Assembly: GCA_023150295.1 (NCBI GenBank)
Contig: JAKLLE010000005.1
Location: 18,560 to 82,559, forward strand
DNA length: 64,000 nt
Reading direction: 5' to 3'
Source: Giesbergeria sp.
Lineage (GTDB): Bacteria; Pseudomonadota; Gammaproteobacteria; Burkholderiales; Burkholderiaceae_C
The notes under the pieces are model-generated. The model was not told the DNA's origin and ran no database searches. It worked only from the letters and a program-made list of their open reading frames with translations. Position numbers and translations under genes: made by a program. Shown piece after piece: positions 57,728 to 64,000 of this stretch (position 1 is the first letter of the stretch; every line of letters starts with the position of its first letter).

Positions 57728-58744
57728 TTATTGCAACACCAGCTCGACGCGGCGGTTCTTGGCGCGCCCCTCTTCGCTGGCGTTGCTGGCCACAGGGGCC
57801 AGCGAGGCCACGCCGTTGCCGACCAGGCGCCCGGCAGCCACACCGTAGTCCTTGACCAGGGCAGCGGCCACGGCCTCGGCACGGCGGCGCGACAGGGCGA
57901 GGTTGCTGTCAAACCCACCCACGCTGTCGGTGTGCCCCACCACATGCAGCTTGACGCCGGGCTCCGCCTTGAGGAAGGCGGCAATCTGGTCGAGCGAGGG
58001 CTTGGAGTCGGGCTTGATGTCGGCCTTGCCGGTGTCGAAGTAGATGCCGTAGATCGCCACCTTGCCCTGGGTGGTCAGCGACTTGCCGATTTCCGAGGCG
58101 CTCACGACCACCATGTTCTGCTGCATGGCCTTGGTCTCCAGCACGTCCACGGCGATGTAGGCGCCCTGCCGGGATTTGTAGGTGCGGTCCTCCTTGGGCC
58201 AATCAATGGCGACCAGGCGCACGGTGACGTTGTCCTTTTGGAACGTGCCGGTACGGATGGTGTTGGCCTCGGCTGCATACATCACGTACTCGGAGCGTAC
58301 GTTCTTGATGAAGTCCTTCTTGCTGCTGCTGAAGCTGGCCAGGAAGTTGGTCCACTTGCCCGCTGCCGGGTCCTTGGTGGAGTCGTACAACGCCTGAAAG
58401 CCCGCAGCCGTCAGTTCGTTGACGTAGTTGCGGTACAGCTCCAGCGCGCGCGTGTCGCCCGGGGCTTCGTACCAGAAGCGGGTGAGCTTGCCTTCGAGCT
58501 GCAGCGGCGGCTGCACGTAGCGCCGCACCCCCGCGCCCAGGTCAAATTCCTTGAAGGTGGAGGTCTGGAACTCCACGGCGTCGAAGTTGCGCACCTCGTA
58601 GCCCACAATGCTGCTGCCGCCAAAGCGCTTGACTGCCGCGTGGTCCTTGGCGCCTGCCATGTCCTGCGCCTGGGCAGCGCCCCACAGCCCTGCACAACCC
58701 ACCAGCACCAACGCCATGCGGCGCGCCCATTGCATGAATGCCAT
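57728..58744 (-). CDS. OmpA-family C-terminal domain secreted protein
   Basis: IYFDTGKADIKPDSKPSLDQIAAFLKAEPGVKLHVVGHTDSVGGFDSNLALSRRRAEAVAAALV. Confidence 0.9.
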   Translation of the reverse strand: MAFMQWARRMALVLVGCAGLWGAAQAQDMAGAKDHAAVKRFGGSSIVGYEVRNFDAVEFQTSTFKEFDLGAGVRRYVQPPLQLEGKLTRFWYEAPGDTRALELYRNYVNELTAAGFQALYDSTKDPAAGKWTNFLASFSSSKKDFIKNVRSEYVMYAAEANTIRTGTFQKDNVTVRLVAIDWPKEDRTYKSRQGAYIAVDVLETKAMQQNMVVVSASEIGKSLTTQGKVAIYGIYFDTGKADIKPDSKPSLDQIAAFLKAEPGVKLHVVGHTDSVGGFDSNLALSRRRAEAVAAALVKDYGVAAGRLVGNGVASLAPVASNASEEGRAKNRRVELVLQ

Positions 58745-58860
58745 TGCCGTTCCTCCAGTGACAAACTGCTGCGCATGATAGGCGGCCCTTGTGGCACAAG
58801 CGCATCCGGCACCAAGCAAAGCTGTGCAATGCTGCACGGGGAGCCAGGGCAAGGGGCTGT

Positions 58861-59805
58861 TCAATCGTCCGTGTTACGGCGCTTGCGGCGGCGCTCTTGT
58901 TCTTCCTTGCGCGCCTTGCGCTCGGCCTCCTGCGCCTGGCCCACGGCCAGCCAGGCGTCAAACTCTTGCGGCGTCTCCAGGGTAATGCGGCCCAGCACGG
59001 CGCTGCGAAAGTCGGTCAGCACCAGCTCGGCCGCCTTTTGCAGGTTCACCCGCCCGCCGCTCATCACCGCGCCGCGCTTGCGGCCAATGGCTTCGAGCAG
59101 TTCGTGGTCGGGCAGCGCGGCAATGGCCGCTTCGCTCAGGCCCAGGCGGTAGCGCGTTTCCAGCAGCGGCGCATAGGCCGCTTGCAGACGGCGCAGCAAC
59201 TCCAGGGCCACCAGTTCCTCGTCGTAGGCGTTGCGGCCCACCGCGCCACTGGCGGCCAGGTTGTAGCCGCTTTCTGCCACGATGATCTTGGGCCAGAGCA
59301 TGCCGGGCGTGTCCCAGAGGTAGAAATCATCGGCCAGCACGATGCGCTGCTCCAGCTTGGTGATGCCCGCCTCGTCACCGGTCTTGGCCTGGCGCTTGGC
59401 CGACAGCGTATTGATGAGCGTGGACTTGCCCACGTTGGGCACGCCGCAGATCAGCACGCGCATGGGCTTGGCCATGCCGCCCCGGTTCGGCGCGAGCTGG
59501 TGGCAGCCTTCGATGAGCTTGCGCGCAGGCGCGGCATCCTGCGCGTCGAGCGCCACGGCGCGCGTGTCCGGCTGCGCGCTGTACCAAGCCAGCCAGAGAG
59601 CGGTGCGCTCGGGGTCGGCGATGTCCTGCTTGTTGAGCACCTTGAGCGTGGGCCGGTGCCCGGTGAGTTCGGCAAGCAGCGGGTTGGCGCTGGAGCCGGG
59701 CAGACGCGCGTCGAGCACCTCGATCACGACATCGATGCTCTTGACGCGCTCGGCAATGGCCTGACGTGTCAGGTGCATGTGCCCTGGGAACCATTGGATG
59801 GACAT
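58861..59805 (-). CDS. rbgA: Ribosome biogenesis GTPase YlqF/RbgA
   Basis: IQWFPGHMHLTRQAIAERVKSIDVVIEVLDARLPGSSANP; NKQD; CGVPNVGKSTLINTL; DTPGMLWPK (circularly permuted). Confidence 0.9.
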   Translation of the reverse strand: MSIQWFPGHMHLTRQAIAERVKSIDVVIEVLDARLPGSSANPLLAELTGHRPTLKVLNKQDIADPERTALWLAWYSAQPDTRAVALDAQDAAPARKLIEGCHQLAPNRGGMAKPMRVLICGVPNVGKSTLINTLSAKRQAKTGDEAGITKLEQRIVLADDFYLWDTPGMLWPKIIVAESGYNLAASGAVGRNAYDEELVALELLRRLQAAYAPLLETRYRLGLSEAAIAALPDHELLEAIGRKRGAVMSGGRVNLQKAAELVLTDFRSAVLGRITLETPQEFDAWLAVGQAQEAERKARKEEQERRRKRRNTDD

Positions 59806-59841
59806 TGGAATTGTTCTGTGAAGGGTGTGGAGCTCAGCCGC

Positions 59842-61374
59842 TCACACCAGCAAACCTTCTGGCGACAGATAGCGCTGGCGCCATTCCTCGAAAGGCTGGC
59901 TGTCCGCCGCTTCGATGGCCTGCTGGTCGCTCAGCGACTTGCGGGCCATGGCCTCGTACTGCGCCTGCTGGTCGGCCTGCCAGGGCCGCTCCATCAGCGC
60001 ATCGCGCGCCGCCAGCGACTGCGACAGGCTGAAAGCCGAGAAGCTCTGTCCATGCGCGGCCTCCATGCGGTCGAGCACGCGGGCCGATGGGGTGTCCGCA
60101 GGGCGCCCCAGCAGCGCCTGGGCCTCGCGCAGCGCGGCGCTGTAGTCGCCGCTCTGGTGCGTGGCGTCCAGAGCTGCTGCCAGGGGTTCGCATTCGGCCA
60201 GGATCTGGCCGCCCCACTCCACCAGCGGCACATCGCGCCCCTGGCGCTGCAGGCACAGGCCGCTCTCGCGCCCGCGCTCCGCGGCCAGAAGCTGGTTGGC
60301 GCGCAGTTCGGCAATCTCGGCCGGGGTGTCGGGCGGGCTGTCGGAAAGCAGACAGTGCAGCAGAAAGACATCGAGCAGGCGCATGGTGGACGCCGTGATG
60401 CCCACGGGCACGAAGGGATCCAGATCCATGAGCCGCACTTCCACGTATTCCACCCCGCGCTCGCGCAGTGCGTGCAGGGGCCGCTCCCCGGTGTGCACGG
60501 TGCGCTTGGGGCGGATGGTGCCGTAGAACTCGTTTTCGATCTGCAGCAGGCTGGTGGCGAGCTGGTTGTAGTCACCGCCAGGGTTGCGAATGCCCACCGT
60601 TTCGTAGGCTGGGTAGGGCTGGGTCAGCGCTTCGTGCAGCGAATCGGCGTAGCCCTGCAGGCCGTTGTAACTGACGGCCAGCGAGGCCTGCGCATCGCTC
60701 TGGTAGCCCAGGCGCCCCATGCGCAGCGAGGTGGCATGAGGCAAATACATGGACTGCCCCGCTGCACCCAGCGGCTGCAGGCGGTGCGTGCGCCCTTCCA
60801 CAAAACAAGGGCACAGCGCGGGCGATGCGCCAAACAGGTACAGCAGCACGAAGGCATGGCGCCGGAAGTTGCGAATGAGCCCGAAGTAGTCTTCGTTGGT
60901 CACCCCCGGCAAGGACCAGTTGTAGTGGATGCCCGAGATGGTCTGCATGCGCCGCCCGTAGCGGTGACCCAGGCCCATGCGGTACACGCTCTTGGCGCGG
61001 CCCACATTGGAGTTGCCATAGCGCGCCAGCGGAATCGTCTCGTCCGTGGGCAGGTTGCAGGGCATGCTGGCCACCCACAGCATCTCGCCGCCCTGGGGCT
61101 GCAGCACGCGGTACACGTACTGGTGGATGGCGGTGAGCTCGTCCAGGCAGTCCTGCACACCCCTGTGCGCGCCGGTGATGAGCTCGATCTGCGATTCGCT
61201 GTAGTCGGTGGTGATGTGCGGGTGCGTGAGGGCCGAGCCCAGCGCCCCAGGGTGCGGCGTCAGGGCCAGCCCCCCGGTGGGCAGCACGCGCAGGCCTTCT
61301 TTCTCGATCCCCCGGCGGATGCCCGCCAGGCGGTCGGAAGAAAGCTGCTGGATGCGTTCCTGCAAGGTGTTCAT
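59842..61374 (-). CDS. gshA: Glutamate-cysteine ligase
   Basis: GIEKEGLRV...DYSESQIELITGAH...SGIHYNWSLP...YVEVRLMDLDPFVPVGI. Confidence 0.92.
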   Translation of the reverse strand: MNTLQERIQQLSSDRLAGIRRGIEKEGLRVLPTGGLALTPHPGALGSALTHPHITTDYSESQIELITGAHRGVQDCLDELTAIHQYVYRVLQPQGGEMLWVASMPCNLPTDETIPLARYGNSNVGRAKSVYRMGLGHRYGRRMQTISGIHYNWSLPGVTNEDYFGLIRNFRRHAFVLLYLFGASPALCPCFVEGRTHRLQPLGAAGQSMYLPHATSLRMGRLGYQSDAQASLAVSYNGLQGYADSLHEALTQPYPAYETVGIRNPGGDYNQLATSLLQIENEFYGTIRPKRTVHTGERPLHALRERGVEYVEVRLMDLDPFVPVGITASTMRLLDVFLLHCLLSDSPPDTPAEIAELRANQLLAAERGRESGLCLQRQGRDVPLVEWGGQILAECEPLAAALDATHQSGDYSAALREAQALLGRPADTPSARVLDRMEAAHGQSFSAFSLSQSLAARDALMERPWQADQQAQYEAMARKSLSDQQAIEAADSQPFEEWRQRYLSPEGLLV

Positions 61375-61385
61375 GGTGCTCAGTT

Positions 61386-61649
61386 GTGTAGGGTTTCGCT
61401 CTGATTGGTGCTTTCAGAGCCCCGAAAAAGTTGCACGGCTAGGCGCAGTGCGCAGGCAATGGTGGTGCCCTTGCCAAGCGCTGCAACGACGCTGTGCGGC
61501 TTTTTCGGGGCTCCCTTCGGGCCAGCGGCCAAGGGGCCATCTGCGTTGTTGCAGCGGCTTGACGTAACCCGTTATGCCTGCGCCCCTGCGCCTAGCAGCT
61601 GACCCCTTGGCCGCTGGCTGAAAGTACCAATCAGAGCGAAACACTACAC
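61386..61649. repeat. Two-lobed structured element with 32-bp terminal inverted repeats
   Basis: TIR 61386-61417 / 61618-61649 (30/32 matches); lobe A stem AGCCCCGAAAAAG(61418-61430)/CTTTTTCGGGGCT(61500-61512); linker CCCTTCGGG; lobe B stem CCAGCGGCCAAGGGG(61522-61536)/CCCCTTGGCCGCTGG(61603-61617). Confidence 0.88.
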
Positions 61650-61718
61650 CAGTTCAGGGGCCGGAACTTATCACGCCAAGAGCAGACCCGCGCTGCGGCA
61701 GGTCATGGCCCCACCTGC

Positions 61719-62627
61719 TCAGCCCCTCGCGGCCATCGCCTTTTGCACTTCCAGCGTGCCTTGCGCGGCGCCGCTGGCAGGCACCTGTTCGTCGGTACGC
61801 TCTGTCACCTGCGCCAGGCGCTGCGCCAGTTGTTCCGGCACCGTATCGCCCAGGCCCAGGTGGATGCCCTGGGTCAGCGTGATGTGCGCTGCCTCGAACG
61901 AACCACCGCCCGCACACAGAATCGTGCGCGTGGGCGCGCTCTCGTGCACCAGCACCAGCATGGCGGGCACCACGGCCTCGGGCTGCAGCGCGTCCAGGAT
62001 CTGGGGCGGGAACAGCGATTCGGTCATGCGCGTGGCCGCCGTGGGCGCCAAGGCGTTGACGTGGATGTGGTACTTGGCCCCTTCGATGGCCAGCGTCTGC
62101 ATCAGGCCCACCTGGGCCAGCTTGGCAGCGCCATAGTTGGCCTGGCCGAAATTGCCATACAGCCCGGTGGACGAGGTCGTCATCAAAATGCGCCCGTACT
62201 GCTGCGCCACCATGTGCGGCCACACGGCCTTGCAGCAGTGGGCCGCACCCATGAGGTGCACATCCACCACCAGGCGGAAGTCCGCCATGTCCATCTTCGA
62301 GAACGACTTGTCGCGCAGGATGCCGGCGTTGTTGACCAGAATATCTACACGGCCCCAGGCTTCGACGGCCTGCTGCACCATGGCCTGCACAGCGGCAAAG
62401 TCGGTCACCGACGCGCCGTTGGCCAGCGCCTCACCGCCTGCGGCGCGGATCTCGTCCACCACCGCCTGCGCTGCCGAGACCGAGCCACCGCTGCCGTCCA
62501 CCGCGCCACCCAGGTCGTTGACCAGCACCTTGGCACCGCGCTTGGCCAGCGCCAGCGCATGCTGGCGGCCCAGGCCACCGCCCGCACCCGTCACGATGGC
62601 CACGCGGCCCTTGAAATCCAGTTCCAT
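61719..62627 (-). CDS. SDR-family oxidoreductase
   Basis: MELDFKGRVAIVTGAGGGLGRQHALALAKRGAKVLVNDLGG; YGRILMTTSSTGLYGNFGQANYGAAKLA. Confidence 0.92.
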   Translation of the reverse strand: MELDFKGRVAIVTGAGGGLGRQHALALAKRGAKVLVNDLGGAVDGSGGSVSAAQAVVDEIRAAGGEALANGASVTDFAAVQAMVQQAVEAWGRVDILVNNAGILRDKSFSKMDMADFRLVVDVHLMGAAHCCKAVWPHMVAQQYGRILMTTSSTGLYGNFGQANYGAAKLAQVGLMQTLAIEGAKYHIHVNALAPTAATRMTESLFPPQILDALQPEAVVPAMLVLVHESAPTRTILCAGGGSFEAAHITLTQGIHLGLGDTVPEQLAQRLAQVTERTDEQVPASGAAQGTLEVQKAMAARG

Positions 62628-62772
62628 GCTGCTTTCACTCCTGAATCTTGAACGAAGTCGCACAAGGGACCATCCCTGTGCCTTGGCGCCGCACTTTACG
62701 CTACAAAGCGATACAAGCCTGTACAGTGGGTGACCCCACTGCCCTACACACCCCGCCCGCATTGCCTTGCCC

Positions 62773-63651
62773 ATGACCGCCCCTGCCGCCCCCGAAACTC
62801 CCCGCGATGCCGCCACGGTCGTGCTGCTGCGCGACGCCCCCGGTGGCCTGGAAGTGCTGCTGCAACGCCGCCATACCCAGATGACCGACATGGGCGGGCT
62901 GTACGTCTTTCCCGGCGGCAAGCTCGACCCACAGGACTCGGACGCACAGAGCTTGGCCGCGCTCGACCAAGCCCCCCAAGCACTGCACGCACACCTGGGC
63001 GAACCCGATCTGCCCCCATCCCTGGCCGCTGGCCTGTACGTGGCCGCGCTGCGCGAGGCGCTGGAGGAATGCGGCCTGCTGCTGGCCGAGCCCCTGCAAG
63101 CGGGTGCGCCCTTGGACGCCCCACGCGCCCGCGCCATGCTGCGCGAGGGGCAGCCCCTGGCGCAGGTGCTGTCCCACCTGGGCCTGCGCCTGGCCACACA
63201 GCGGCTGGCCGCCTGGTCGCGCTGGATCACGCCGCTGTCGCCCGCCATGGGCACCCGGCGCTTTGACACACGCTTTTTCGTGGCCCCGGCGCCGCTGGGC
63301 CAGACCGCCGCGCACGACAACGAGGAAGCCACCGAAAGCGTGTGGCTGGCGCCGCGCGCCGCGCTGGAGCAGTACCGCGACGGCCAGATCGAACTGGCGC
63401 CCCCGCAGATCATGAGCCTGGCGCACCTGGCCAGGTACGCCCGCATGCAGGACGTACTGGCCGCCGCCCAAAGCCAGCGCCCGCCCACCATCCTGCCGCT
63501 GGCGCACCTGGACGCAGGCCTGCGCACCATCGCCTACCCCGGCGATCCGCTGCACGCCGAGCGCGAGCGTGCCCTGCCCGGCCCCACGCGGCTGCGCCAG
63601 CAGGGGCGGCAGTTCCTGCCCGAAGCCGGTTTTGAAGCCCTTTTCCTTTGA
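62773..63651 (+). CDS. NUDIX hydrolase
   Basis: AATVVLLRDAPGGLEVLLQRRHTQMTDMGGLYVFPGGKLDPQD...ALREALEECGLLLAE. Confidence 0.85.
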   Translation: MTAPAAPETPRDAATVVLLRDAPGGLEVLLQRRHTQMTDMGGLYVFPGGKLDPQDSDAQSLAALDQAPQALHAHLGEPDLPPSLAAGLYVAALREALEECGLLLAEPLQAGAPLDAPRARAMLREGQPLAQVLSHLGLRLATQRLAAWSRWITPLSPAMGTRRFDTRFFVAPAPLGQTAAHDNEEATESVWLAPRAALEQYRDGQIELAPPQIMSLAHLARYARMQDVLAAAQSQRPPTILPLAHLDAGLRTIAYPGDPLHAERERALPGPTRLRQQGRQFLPEAGFEALFL

Positions 63652-63656
63652 ACACG

Positions 63657-64000
63657 TGTACAGACCGGACACATGGTTAACAGGTGTGCGAGGACATGGT
63701 TAACACTTTCGGCGAACTTCGCCGGAGGTTCGTGTGCCATGGAAGGCTTGCAACACCATGAGTCTGAGACAAGAGTTCGTTGAACTGGCACGGCAAGAAG
63801 GCGCCAACCGGCGTGAGCTGTGCAGGCGCTTTGGCATCAGCTCCCCGACCGCCTACAAGTGGGAGGGACTTGCAAAATTCAAAACCGCAACATGGCGGAA
63901 ACACTTCGGTGCTCAATATTTGAGCACTTTGCGGTTGTCAGGAAGAATGCGCAGCGCTATCGCATCGATTCCCCCGTGGGTGACCCGCAGTGCTCCCTCG
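63657..64000 (+). mobile_element. IS481-family-like element, left end and transposase N-terminus, apparently interrupted after ~63870 and cut by the window edge
   Basis: TGTACAGACCGGACACATGGTTAACA left end; MSLRQEFVELARQEGANRRELCRRFGISSPTAYKW from 63759; typical downstream transposase sequence is absent. Confidence 0.65.

Noticed and set aside
55290-61404. Large plus-strand ORFs 55290..57848 and 58789..61404
   Set aside because: Antisense to EAL, RbgA and GshA genes whose motifs are clear.

Overview
This is a high-GC chromosomal window, most likely Comamonadaceae/Burkholderiales (inferred from gene content and repeats; no database was used). It is densely coding. The main blocks are: an acyl-CoA catabolic operon with a divergent MalT/LuxR-type ATPase regulator (1-8187); tusA-like, NUDIX and cysM genes followed by tRNA-Leu(CAA) and a small decayed integration site carrying a HigBA-like toxin-antitoxin pair (10054-11273); glutaryl-CoA dehydrogenase, CoA-transferase and a LysR regulator (14691-18507); a copper/silver-type resistance island with a two-component system, HME-RND efflux, small periplasmic proteins and a P-type ATPase (22156-36269); CheV and a CheR-PAS-GGDEF-EAL fusion; a rhomboid protease, RarD, RbgA, GshA and housekeeping genes; and an IS481-type element cut by the right edge. 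The strongest unexplained signals are non-coding. (1) A 264-nt element at 61386-61649, immediately upstream of gshA, reads as one seamless multibranch structure: 32-bp terminal inverted repeats enclosing two ~95-nt hairpin lobes whose stems differ in sequence but share a conserved core. (2) A dispersed ~55-bp double-hairpin element occurs eight times, with compensatory stem changes; two copies supply the C-terminus and stop codon of neighbouring proteins. All repeat and operator calls were read by eye and need computational confirmation.
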